DNA of 16,504 nt, from positions 1 to 16,504 of the forward strand of contig JBKOWU010000294.1 of the NCBI GenBank assembly GCA_046724555.1. The letters run 5' to 3'. The DNA comes from JAFAQB01 sp046724555 (GTDB lineage Archaea; Thermoproteota; Nitrososphaeria; Nitrososphaerales; Nitrososphaeraceae). Below are positions 7,485-13,982 of the stretch, in pieces (position 1 is the stretch's first letter; the number at the start of each line of letters is the position of its first letter). A program made the translations under genes and the position numbers. The notes under the pieces were generated by a model that was given only the letters and a program-made list of their open reading frames with translations, did no database searches and was not told where the DNA came from.

Positions 7485-7636
7485 TTAGACCATTCTGTAT
7501 GTAGCTCCTGCTATCGCTGATTTCAGCGTGTTAGCAATAGATAAAACAGTCTCGAACGCTAGTGATGTAGGCATATCCATTGCACCTATACATTCTTTGA
7601 GACTGCTGTACTTGTTAAGATGTCTAATTCAGACAT
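7485..7636 (-). pseudogene. Frameshifted small gene (about 50 aa), unknown
   Basis: A start ATG at 7636 opens MSELDILTSTAVSKNV and then meets TAG. In another frame, overlapping that point, coding-like sequence continues: GAMDMPTSLAFETVLSIANT, then LKSAIAGATYRMV to TAA at 7485-7487. Joined, the two give a protein of about 50 residues with an amphipathic helical C-terminus. A TATA-like box (7654-7665) is centred about 24 nt before the ATG, as for a leaderless gene. I take this as a small gene broken by one indel near 7588; no family is recognised. Chance open frames cannot be excluded. Confidence 0.35.
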
Positions 7637-7964
7637 AATAGAGGGAAGCCTTACTATTTAATTTAGGCGTGTCCCAATAGGCAAATCCGAGTTTTTCATA
7701 AAATAAAGAACAGTTCATTTGGATGCTCGCTTACATTACATACACGAATCCATAGTACCCATGAAGAGTCAGGCAGCATGGTATGATAATGATCGCTTAT
7801 ATACTGGTCATAATATTACGCAGATGAAAAATTTAAGAATTCAAATTTAATGGGGTACCAATAGTAAGGCAAATCTGTGTACAATTAATGAAATACCACC
7901 GATTTAGCAGACAGAAAAAATCGATGTCTTCTGTTTACTACTACAAAAATAGAGAAAAATCAGA
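7637..7964. other. Non-coding stretch, mostly without recognisable features
   Basis: No supported gene is seen. A TATA-like box for the 7485-7636 gene lies at 7654-7665. A 29-codon plus-strand frame (MKSQAAWYDNDRLYTGHN) at about 7761-7850 has no promoter and is probably chance. Two similar short segments, CCCAATAGGCAAATC near 7674 and CCAATAGTAAGGCAAATC near 7858, may be a degraded direct repeat. Confidence 0.3.
7654..7665 (-). promoter_or_regulatory. TATA-like box for the 7485-7636 relic
   Basis: The minus strand reads TAAATTAAATAG, centred about 24 nt before the ATG at 7636, compatible with leaderless transcription. Confidence 0.35.
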
Positions 7965-7973
7965 TTAATCTGA
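7952..7973 (-). terminator. Palindrome plus T-run, possible terminator of the nadK-nob1 operon
   Basis: On the minus strand the perfect 14-nt palindrome TCAGATTAATCTGA (7973 to 7960) is followed by TTTTTCTC. It lies after the end of the coding-like extension behind nob1. Archaeal termination mostly needs only the T-run, so the palindrome may or may not matter. Confidence 0.4.
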
Positions 7974-8114
7974 CTGCTGGACTATACTGCTAGATGGCAT
8001 TAGCTGTTGCTTGATTAAGTTTGGATGGATAAGTGCCATCTTGCTATCATTTCTCTTCAATGCTTCAATATCTTTATTTGTTAACTGGATGAGTAATAGA
8101 TCATTCCCTTGGTT
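7965..8114 (-). pseudogene. Coding-like extension in frame after the nob1 stop codon
   Basis: After the TAA that ends nob1, the same frame stays open for 49 codons: NQGNDLLLIQLTNKDIEALK, then RNDSKMALIHPNLIKQQLM and PSSSIVQQSD to TAA at 7965-7967. The content looks like real protein (an LLLIQLTNKDIEAL strand-helix unit, then charged helix). There is no in-frame ATG, GTG or TTG near its 5' end; an ATG overlapping the GGGAATGATC stretch is one base out of frame. It could be a separate small downstream gene that has lost its start by a one-base deletion, or a rare readthrough extension of NOB1. Archaeal NOB1 is usually complete at about 150-170 aa, so I prefer the first reading. Confidence 0.4.
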
Positions 8115-8615
8115 TTATTTAGTTCTACATGACTTTTTAGACCTACGTCTGAGCCTATTTCCACAAAGTACGCATTCTATAGTATTTTGTTCATATGCCT
8201 TACCGCAAGCACTACAAAATGCAATCCATTTTCTAACTTCTGTTATTCCTTTATTGCCTACAGATTTGACTGGAATATTCAACATCGTCGCAACATTTCC
8301 AACAGCGTAGTCATCAGAAATAATCGTTGTTTTTAGCTGTAGCGCAAGTGCCACGATAGAGAGATCTGCATAAGAACATCTAGAAAAATCGCCTGTTTTT
8401 TTTGCTGTGCTTATCACTTGTTGCAGAAATGGTGCTTCCGGTTCAATTACTCTAAGCTTGTCTGCATCGATTAATGCTTCTAAAGCTCCATATGATTTTT
8501 TTATATGTTTTACTTCTTTAAAAACTGAGTTTGTAGTATAAAAGTTTGAATTGGATAGGAATGGAACACCTGTATAAAATGCACTTGCATCTAAAACAAA
8601 TTCGCTAGAAGCCAA
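8115..8615 (-). CDS. nob1: NOB1-type endoribonuclease (PIN domain plus zinc ribbon)
   Basis: The 166-aa protein has an N-terminal PIN nuclease domain (residues ~5-125) and a C-terminal zinc ribbon. Likely Mg-binding acidic residues are Asp9 (VLDASAFY), Glu34 (VFKEV), Asp84 (YADLSIVALA) and Asp101/Asp102 (IISDDYAV). The ribbon has FCSACGK (Cys134, Cys137) and CVLCGN (Cys148, Cys151), then a basic tail RLRRRSKK that could contact RNA. This is the architecture of archaeal NOB1, which cuts the 3' end of 16S rRNA during small-subunit maturation. The start ATG at 8615 overlaps the end of the NAD kinase gene by 11 nt, so the two are cotranscribed and probably translationally coupled. A coding-like extension follows the stop in the same frame. 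The gene is intact. Confidence 0.88.
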   Translation of the reverse strand: MASSEFVLDASAFYTGVPFLSNSNFYTTNSVFKEVKHIKKSYGALEALIDADKLRVIEPEAPFLQQVISTAKKTGDFSRCSYADLSIVALALQLKTTIISDDYAVGNVATMLNIPVKSVGNKGITEVRKWIAFCSACGKAYEQNTIECVLCGNRLRRRSKKSCRTK

Positions 8616-9426
8616 GTTTAGTGAGTTGTCTCAAACCTCTCTTTTTTAGACGAATGAATTCTGCATCCATTGAAAAGCGCGAAATCCTTACACTTTGGTC
8701 AGCTGTAACATTGAACACTTCTTGACCATCTATTATTAACTGTGCATCATGAGTACTTTTAATTTCAATATCAATAGCTGGAACCACCAGCCCAGGCATT
8801 CTATTGACTGATGCAATAGGGTTAATTATCAAACAGTCCATGTCTTCATATAAAACAGGCCCACCGATTGAATATGAGTGCGCAGTTGAACCCGTAGATG
8901 TAGAAATTATTATACCGTCCATCCTCTGCTTTATTTCATCATCGATTAACTTTATAGATAATATTGGTGTTTTAGTTAAATTGACTCTTGTAAATACAAT
9001 ATCATTTAATGCAGGAGGAACCATTTTTCCATTGATGGATGCTTGTATTCTAAGCCGAAAATCACGAAAATACTGACCCTTGACTATCATATCAATGGCA
9101 GATTCTATTGACCCTATGCCAACTTCAGATAATATGCCTCTATGCCCGCCTACATTTATACTGACGAGAGGCGTGTTGCATGGGATTATCCTGAATGCTT
9201 TCAGAGTGGTACCATCTCCTCCCACAGCAAAGACAAGATCAAGGTTAACGTTTTTTAGATCTTCTGAACTTAATGTATAAGTACTGTTCCCAAGTGTTAG
9301 CGGAAGAATTGAATATACCTTGATTTTCCTAGTTATTAGTAAACCCGCAATCATTTTAGCTGCTGTTTCAGCCTCTGTATTGTTGGTTTTGGTAATTATG
9401 GCTACATTGCGTATTGTATCCGCCAT
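8605..9426 (-). CDS. nadK: NAD kinase (ATP/polyphosphate-NAD kinase)
   Basis: The 273-aa protein shows all hallmark motifs of NAD kinase, which phosphorylates NAD to NADP in the cytoplasm. The catalytic GGDGT is at residues 69-73 (Asp71). The variant glycine loop NVGGHRGILSEV is at 91-102, the NAD-binding NDIVF at 141-145, the conserved DGIIISTSTGSTAHS at 170-184, followed by YSIGGPV, and a late IIDGQE strand at 231-236. Length is typical for archaea. The ATG at 9426 lies about 30 nt after a TATA-like box, so the transcript is probably leaderless. The 3' end overlaps nob1 by 11 nt. No damage is seen. Identification is secure. Confidence 0.95.
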   Translation of the reverse strand: MADTIRNVAIITKTNNTEAETAAKMIAGLLITRKIKVYSILPLTLGNSTYTLSSEDLKNVNLDLVFAVGGDGTTLKAFRIIPCNTPLVSINVGGHRGILSEVGIGSIESAIDMIVKGQYFRDFRLRIQASINGKMVPPALNDIVFTRVNLTKTPILSIKLIDDEIKQRMDGIIISTSTGSTAHSYSIGGPVLYEDMDCLIINPIASVNRMPGLVVPAIDIEIKSTHDAQLIIDGQEVFNVTADQSVRISRFSMDAEFIRLKKRGLRQLTKLGF

Positions 9427-9450
9427 TTGGGTGCATTAACTACGCATTAC

Positions 9451-9463
9451 TATTCTTAAATGC
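9451..9463 (-). promoter_or_regulatory. TATA-like box for nadK-nob1
   Basis: The minus strand reads GCATTTAAGAATA, centred about 30 nt before the nadK ATG. This spacing places the transcript start at or next to the start codon. Confidence 0.5.
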
Positions 9464-9647
9464 ATTTAGATTTTATAGCAATACACTGATCCCACATTGA
9501 TCCAAGAATATTACTCAGGGTTAGCCTTGCTATAAAATATATGGAACCTAAATATACATAACCCTTACTTAAATGGGTACATACTAAGCTTCCCATTATT
9601 CTTGCAAGCATAAGTACAAAGAAAGAATACGATATAGCATTAAACAA
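9456..9647 (-). CDS. Possible small hydrophobic protein (63 aa), TTG start
   Basis: The frame from TTG 9647 to TAA 9456-9458 encodes a mostly hydrophobic peptide: MFNAISYSFFVLMLARIMGS, then VYLGSIYFIARLTLSNILGS and a polar end. Two membrane segments (about 5-22 and 30-48) are possible. A TATA-like CATATAGAAT near 9668-9677 fits a leaderless TTG. Against it, the 3' end overlaps the nadK promoter and no family is recognised. It lies between nadK and the divergent tRNA gene. A chance open frame is a real alternative. Confidence 0.3.
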   Translation of the reverse strand: MFNAISYSFFVLMLARIMGSLVCTHLSKGYVYLGSIYFIARLTLSNILGSMWDQCIAIKSKCI

Positions 9648-9724
9648 CTCTTATAATAAGAAAATTCTATATGCATATTAGAAATGTCGTGTAATATTTG
9701 TCATTTGTAGGTCCAAGCCACACG

Positions 9725-9733
9725 AATAAATAA
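9725..9733 (+). promoter_or_regulatory. TATA-like box for tRNA-Ile
   Basis: AATAAATAA is centred 27 nt before the first base of the mature tRNA, the usual archaeal promoter position. Confidence 0.5.
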
Positions 9734-9755
9734 CGTTAATTTTCAACAATTGAAC

Positions 9756-9829
9756 GGGCCGATAGCTCAGCTTGGTGGAGCGTTCGACTGATAATCGAAA
9801 GGTCAAGGGTTCAACTCCCTTTCGGCCCA
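9756..9829 (+). tRNA. tRNA-Ile (anticodon GAT)
   Basis: The 74-nt gene folds as a full cloverleaf. The acceptor stem GGGCCGA pairs with TCGGCCC, followed by discriminator A. The D arm has GCTC/GAGC with loop AGCTTGGTG. The anticodon stem TTCGA/TCGAA encloses loop CTGATAA, giving anticodon GAT. The T arm AGGG-TTCAACT-CCCT is canonical. No intron is present and CCA is not encoded. It reads ATC and ATT isoleucine codons. The gene-poor, pseudogene-rich region starts right after its 3' end, a common border of integrated elements, although I found no duplicate of the tRNA end in the window. A CCCAT/ATGGG inverted repeat spans the tRNA 3' end (9826-9842). Confidence 0.97.
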
Positions 9830-10031
9830 TTCACTACATGGGTTCATATACCTATGTCATATTGGCAAGCATTATCTGTGAGGTCGTGAGATATCTATGC
9901 CAGCCAAGCTATCAACTCCCATTGGCAAAATATCAACCATTCCGAATTCTACAAATTACTCACTAATTACAGAGTTCCATATATGTGAAGAGAAATGGTA
10001 CGATCCAAGACCAAGATAGGTACTTTTTCTG
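9830..10031. other. Spacer after tRNA-Ile, no gene seen
   Basis: There is no supported coding frame or RNA. Two short similar stretches, ATTGGCAAGC and ATTGGCAAAA (near 9860 and 9920), are probably chance. No copy of the tRNA 3' end that would mark an attachment site is visible. Confidence 0.4.
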
Positions 10032-10941
10032 TTATCGAGTCCTTTGCCTAATTCTTCTTGTACGTTCAATTAGATTCATTAGCTGATAGCCATATTCAAG
10101 ATTGTGTTTTATATGATTAATGCCATGATAAGCATCAGGTATGAATCTATTATCAAGAATATTCTCAATATAGAGCTGAACTCTTCTTATAGAATTAGCA
10201 GCTCGTGCAAGCTGATAAGGTCTAAGCTCTCTACCAACTTCTTTTTGTATTTCATTTTTAAATTCTTCTTTTGTTATTAGTTTGCTGCTGTAATGTTGTA
10301 ACTTACTGTAGTTGTGGCATAGGTTGTTTATCCGCTTGAGGTCTGATTCTTGTAATCTTGTTAGGACTGTTGTATCTCTTGTCTCTTTCTTTTTGTTATC
10401 TGAGTAAGAATTTCAACAAGGCATTCCTTGATAGTGAAATTTTCTCCTTATGTATAGCGGCTGCTTTTGTGATTGTCCTTGTTGATGGGGTTGCTGCTGT
10501 TAATGGGTTCTCTTTTTCCTCTGCCCTCATTACTGCTTGTTGCTTTCTTGACTGATAGTATCTTTCAAGACCAATAATACTTACTTTGGTGTCTTTAGTG
10601 TCCATACCTTGATTAATAACAGAAATAACATCTACTATAATCTCTGGATAATATGACTTTAAACTGTCGCCAAACTTGTCGTAGTTTTCCATAATATCCC
10701 TGTACATCTTGAAAACTATTATTTCTGAACTAGTTCTTTTTTCTTCTATGCCTTTTGCAGCTAGCGTTAGGAAATTAGCTAATTGTGATTAAGAAAAAGT
10801 ATAACTTAGAGAAGCATTTGCTATAATCTCCGTAGCACTAGTCCATTCATTTTCAGATTCTATTGCAACGTTCTCTGAGAGTTTAGCTGCATTTCTATAA
10901 ACCTTGGAATCTTCCTTTATCTTCAAGTATTGAACTTGCAT
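10032..10941 (-). pseudogene. Broken unknown gene (about 300 aa), possibly element-associated
   Basis: Three coding-like pieces line up on the minus strand. The first runs from ATG 10941 (MQVQYLKIKEDSKVYRNAAK, then TSATEIIANASLSYTFS) to an in-frame TAA at 10789-10791. The second continues in the same frame (SQLANFLTLAAKGIEEKR, MYRDIMENYDKFGDSLK, VSIIGLERYYQSRKQQAVM) to about 10400. The third is in another frame and runs to TAA 10032-10034, with TTVLTRLQESDLKRINNL, EEFKNEIQKEVGRELRPYQ and FIPDAYHGINHIKHNLEYGY, then a basic tail. The protein would be long, charged and helical, with a probable coiled coil in the middle. The HGINHIKHNLEYGY block looks conserved, but I do not recognise the family. 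One stop and one frameshift make it a pseudogene. It lies just inside the tRNA-bordered region. Confidence 0.6.
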
Positions 10942-10973
10942 TAAACACAAAGAATACAAAAACAGGTTTTACC

Positions 10974-11165
10974 TCAAGTCAGGAATAGTCTAAGCTTAAG
11001 AGACATGTCTGGACTAATATTTTTTGTGATATGTACTTCATTTGGTATATCGCTATTTTGCATTATTAATGAGGGAATTATCTCTTCATCCTTTCTCCAA
11101 CTTCGTTCCATCTAACTTATCCACTTCTACAAATATCGTTTCATTTTTCTTTGCAGAGTCTGAAG
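10974..11165 (-). pseudogene. Fragment related to the 102-aa protein at 15858-16166
   Basis: The minus strand from about 11165 reads SAKKNETIFVEVDKLDG. This matches AAKKNEMIFVEVDLSG in the 15858-16166 protein, with only a handful of differences over about 35 nt at DNA level, and similarity continues downstream (GGAGAAAGGA). A one- or two-base gap puts the continuation in another frame: EEIIPSLIMQNSDIPNEVH, then ITKNISPDMSLKLRLFLT to TGA 10974-10976. The upstream two thirds of the related protein are missing. It is therefore a truncated and frameshifted paralogue or duplicated fragment. Confidence 0.5.
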
Positions 11166-11868
11166 AAAAAAAAGTGTAATTCTTTAAAGAAAGAAGCAGC
11201 GGGACAATGTCTAACCCACCTATCTTCCTTTCGTGACGTCTTTATACAGAAGCGTAATAAAATACGAATACTAAATATTTAAAATGTTGGATTTGTCCGA
11301 ATTTCTTTCCTATACTTTGGAGGCCTAGTATCTCTTTATAGGCTGAGCTAGGAGGAACATTAATCCCATTGTTCTGAAACATACGATAATGATATAGTTC
11401 GGGGAAGCGAATATACACAACCTGCTCTGTCGTCTAGCAAACACTGTAATTCTCGATCTTATAACATCACCTCTGCAATTCTTCAAAAATTGCACTCTTA
11501 TCAGTTCATTATAGGAGTTATAGAAGTAACATTATTCAAATAACATTAATTATAAGTCAGACTCTAAAGTTAGATTCGCACTTGTTATAAGGTATAAAAC
11601 GAAGGTAGATAACAAGGAGAATAGGGTTGTGTGGTTCATAAGACCTTATTTGTCCTGCTCTTTCTATTCTTTTTATATTCGATTCAATTTTGAGAGGCGC
11701 ATATAACAAAAATCGAGAGTCAGTCATTAAACCTCAATAAGGAGTTATTCAATCTAAATGATGTAATAACAAACGCTATGGACTAATAGAAATTCATAAC
11801 CTTTCGGCTGGAAAACATTTGCCAAGCCTATACAGGAATTTCTTAGTTTATACAATTTCAAAATAGAT
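11166..11868. other. 700-nt non-coding stretch with one TTCGGGG motif
   Basis: No coding frame looks real on either strand. It holds the first member of the TTCGGGG motif series (11398-11404), preceded by a CCTAG...CTAGG inverted pair (about 11331-11353). A perfect hairpin with 7-bp arms, TGCAATT and AATTGCA, lies at 11474-11494. I recognise no RNA gene. Small-RNA genes or degraded genes could be present. Confidence 0.4.
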
Positions 11869-12539
11869 TTATTTTTCTGATAGTATTGTCAACTGCCCAA
11901 ATGATTTGCCGTCATCATTACTTACTCCCATCACAGGTTCATTCATTGTCTGAGTCCTTTCCCACCATGTCACGTAAACGTTATTATCTGAAGCAGCAAT
12001 TTGTGCATCTTGCGATCCTGAGTTAGCAGAATTGCTCAAGTTCATCTTATCTCCAAATGTCTTTCCTCCATCTGTAGAAGCTTTAAATATTATTTCATCA
12101 TTCCCTGTTTGATTAGACCACCACACCACATAGGCATTATCACCAGATGTAGCTATTGGAACAAAAACTTGTACATCGTTATGCTTAATCTTAACTTTAT
12201 CCTTACCCTTACCCTTATTTTGTTTATCTTCTTCCTCTTCTCCTTGCGGTTGCTGCTGTTGTAGAATTCCAGTGCCTGTTTGTTGTTGTTCTTGATCAGG
12301 GATAGTTGGTAGTCGGCCAGGTTCTGATTTCGTCGGTTCTTGTGGTTGTAGATTCCAGTGCCTGTTTGTTGTTGTTCTTGTCCTGGTAGTCTAGGATTTG
12401 GTTCTGATTTCAACTGAGCACTAGCCTTCTGAAACAGACTGGGAGTTAATGTTACAGTAGAGCTTATCAATAATAATGTGATAATTACTGCGGTCATGGA
12501 CTTTTTATATAAGATTGAGCTATTTACTGAGCTGCTCAT
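11869..12539 (-). pseudogene. Secreted BNR/Asp-box repeat protein with one frameshift
   Basis: The ATG at 12539 opens a signal peptide (KKSMTAVIITLLLISSTVT, ending around KASAQ), then a Pro/Gln-rich linker. At about 12350 one T seems to be missing compared with a tandem copy of the same linker: GGAATCTACAAC against GGAATTCTACAAC 66 nt later. Restoring it joins the second frame: QEQQQTGTGILQQQQPQGEE, a Lys-rich DKQNKGKGKDKVKIK segment, then two propeller-like repeats with STDGGKTFGD and SNDDGKSFGQ, each after a (Y)VVWW or (Y)VTWW strand. This is the BNR/Asp-box pattern S-x-D-x-G-x-x-(W/F) of sialidase-like and sortilin-like propellers. Only two repeats remain before the stop, too few for a full propeller. 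TTG 12557 is an alternative start. Surface exposure is likely, function unknown. Confidence 0.65.
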
Positions 12540-12561
12540 ATCATATTTAGTATACAATATA

Positions 12562-12576
12562 CTAGCATGAAGCTAG
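12562..12576. repeat. Small perfect hairpin before the BNR gene
   Basis: CTAGC-ATGAA-GCTAG lies just upstream of the start region of the BNR gene, next to a TATA-like CTTAATTAC (about 12582-12590, minus strand). Possible regulatory hairpin; could be chance. Confidence 0.25.
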
Positions 12577-12671
12577 AAGTAATTAAGCTTGCCAAGAAAA
12601 TCAGGAAATAAATCTTCAGATTTGGATATCCAATACCAAGAAAGGTTTTTTTCCTGTAGTGGAATGTATTA

Positions 12672-12852
12672 TTACTTCATTGATAGCATATCTTTTCCTC
12701 AAATGTTTTACCATTATCATTACTTACTCTCATAACAGGTTCATTTATGTTTGATTTTGCTCCCACGATAATAACATATACATTACTTCCTGATGCTGCT
12801 ATTGATGCATCTACTGAATCAGATGTAGTAGATAATTGTGATATATAAGGAA
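12672..12852 (-). pseudogene. Fragment of a second BNR/Asp-box gene
   Basis: The minus strand encodes SDSVDASIAASGSNVYVIIV, then NINEPVMRVSNDNGKTFEE. Every block matches the end of the BNR gene to its left (GSQDAQIAASDNNVYVTWW, MNEPVMGVSNDDGKSFGQ). After TFEE a frame change leads to DMLSMK and TAA (12672-12674). Upstream sequence with the earlier repeats and signal peptide is absent; similarity stops near 12852. It is a truncated paralogue and suggests tandem duplication followed by decay. Confidence 0.6.
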
Positions 12853-12960
12853 GGTACTATAGTAATCGTCGCTTCTTTAGAAAGCGGAGTTATCGCTCAG
12901 AAGTCAGTTTTTGACTATGCTTTGAGATGGATTAAGTGTCGTTTGCTAGAAAACCCCTAA
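12838..12960 (+). CDS. Doubtful 40-aa open frame
   Basis: From GTG 12838 to TAA 12958-12960 the plus strand encodes MIYKEGTIVIVASLESGVIA, then QKSVFDYALRWIKCRLLENP. The composition is protein-like (a beta strand then an amphipathic helix). It begins at the point where the BNR fragment on the other strand ends, so it may be a fragment of an unrelated gene joined there. It has no clear promoter. Two hairpins lie within the DNA (CGCTT...AAGCG and AGTCA...TGACT), which argues for a non-coding role instead. Confidence 0.2.
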   Translation: MIYKEGTIVIVASLESGVIAQKSVFDYALRWIKCRLLENP

Positions 12961-13455
12961 AGGAAGGAGTAAGTTACCACTGCTTTATTCATCGTAGACA
13001 AATAAGAAGAATTGTCATAATTGCGGGTCAAGGCTCTCCGCAAATGAGCAGATCGGGGGCAACACATGTTTACTTTGTACTTACATAACTGCTGGCTTTG
13101 TATCCATTATTCTCCAGAATGTTATTTGGCTATATCATCGATCTTCTGTCATCCCATGACTAGGTAGTTTTTCACCGCTTAAAAAAGGAAATTCGGGGCA
13201 GCAGATTTTCACTCATCGTGAACTCTAGCTGGTATCATAGCAGCTAGCTCATACTGTTAGATTGACCTGATGGTCTATCATGAATCTACGCTAATCGTCA
13301 TAGGGGATATCACTGTTACTGTAAACTGAAGTCACGTCTCCCTCGAAATGAAGGAAGTTCGGGGCAGCATATGATAAGATATGCCTTAAAGACTCGGTTA
13401 ATAATGGCTACAGGCCGCTAAAGCTTTGATACTTTGAAGCCAGGCTCTCGTTATT
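12961..13455. other. Non-coding stretch with three TTCGGGG-ended units
   Basis: No gene is supported. Motif copies at 13053, 13192 and 13358 divide the stretch into units of about 140 and 166 nt. Units two and three share weak similarity (TATCATCGATCTTC near 13135 against TATCATGAATCTAC near 13276). The third unit has a clear diverged relative at 13694-13815. The layout looks like a tandem series of old copies of one element or small-RNA gene. Confidence 0.4.
13226..13364 (+). repeat. Palindrome-containing repeat unit, copy 1
   Basis: The unit starts with a near-perfect 21-nt palindrome, TAGCTGGTATCATAG followed by CAGCTA (13226-13246). It continues with GACCTGATGGTCTATCATG (about 13264-13282), then TCTCCCTCGAAAT (13338-13350) and ends with GTTCGGGG at 13364. 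The same blocks occur in the same order in copy 2 (13694-13815) with shorter spacers. A structured RNA or the end of a mobile element are both possible. Confidence 0.5.
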
Positions 13456-13614
13456 CTACATATCCCTAGACATTTTACGAGCAGTCTTCATCCGTTCATT
13501 TTTCAAATCACTGGTTTGTTCTGGCACAGATCTTGGTTCTTCTCCTATCTGTCCACTAGTGGCATCATTTAATGCCTGGTCACGTTTTAAAGGATTCTTC
13601 CTTTCTACGCTCAT
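13456..13614 (-). CDS. Small hydrophilic unknown protein (52 aa)
   Basis: A complete ATG-to-TAG frame encodes MSVERKNPLKRDQALNDATS, then GQIGEEPRSVPEQTSDLKNE and the basic end RMKTARKMSRDM. It is highly charged and free of membrane segments, with probable helices at both ends and a Pro/Gly-rich middle; such a protein is likely flexible. A possible TATA-like TTAACTATAC about 27 nt before the ATG would make it leaderless, and TATATTATATA lies closer. It is flanked by the two palindrome repeat units. I do not recognise a family, but the amino-acid content and clean start and stop look genuine, and it is one of few undamaged frames here. Confidence 0.55.
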   Translation of the reverse strand: MSVERKNPLKRDQALNDATSGQIGEEPRSVPEQTSDLKNERMKTARKMSRDM

Positions 13615-13693
13615 TATCATCTATATAATATACAGTATAGTTAATAGACTTGTTCGTATGAGCGTAATGGACTTCCAATAATTTGTGACAGCC

Positions 13694-13815
13694 TAGCCGG
13701 TATGATACCAGCTATACAGACAGACCCAGACGATCTATAATGTTAACTAGTCATCCACAAATTCTGACAAGCTGTTAAAAATAGACAGTATCTCACAAGA
13801 AATACGAGTTCGGGG
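13694..13815 (+). repeat. Palindrome-containing repeat unit, copy 2
   Basis: The palindrome TAGCCGGTATGATAC followed by CAGCTA (13694-13714) matches copy 1 at 18 of 21 bases. It is followed by GACCCAGACGATCTATAATG, then TCTCACAAGAAAT and GTTCGGGG at 13815. The order is the same as in copy 1, with spacers 9 nt or so shorter. Confidence 0.5.
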
Positions 13816-13950
13816 AACCATATTAATTCGAACATTACTTGCCTGAGTAGCAGTAATATTGTTATAGTTATTTCTTCTATTACATTAATTGTATGTGGAA
13901 AAGATGTATACAAAGCGAATAATGCTTCACCGCGTAGACCTGCGTGATTT

Positions 13951-13958
13951 TTGTATAC
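13951..13958 (+). promoter_or_regulatory. TATA-like box for the zinc-finger gene
   Basis: TTGTATAC is centred about 28 nt before the TTG start at 13983, consistent with a leaderless transcript and supporting TTG as the true start. Confidence 0.4.
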
Positions 13959-13982
13959 GAACAGAAGAAGGGATGAAAGTAA

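Larger units (their letters stand above)
13615..13982. other. Non-coding stretch with repeat copy 2 and the zinc-finger promoter
   Basis: No gene is supported. It contains the second palindrome repeat unit (13694-13815), its TTCGGGG end, and a TATA-like box (13951-13958) for the zinc-finger gene. The start region of the 52-aa gene reads outward on the other strand. Confidence 0.4.

Noticed and set aside
7761..7850. 29-codon plus-strand frame MKSQAAWYDNDRLYTGHN
   Set aside because: There is no promoter, no neighbour context and the length is easily reached by chance.
8011..8310. 99-aa plus-strand frame
   Set aside because: It lies antisense to nob1 and its extension; the PIN and zinc-ribbon motifs on the other strand are decisive.
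9860..9930. ATTGGCAA repeats after the tRNA as attachment-site pair
   Set aside because: They are 8 nt long, too close together, and do not match the tRNA 3' end.
12180..12240. TTACCCTTACCC-like stretch as telomere-like repeat
   Set aside because: It encodes the Lys-rich GKGKDK linker of the BNR protein and is not continued as a tandem array.
12961..13982. CRISPR array
   Set aside because: The repeated motif is only about 7-13 nt with irregular spacing of 140-490 nt, and there are no cas genes; this is not a CRISPR pattern.
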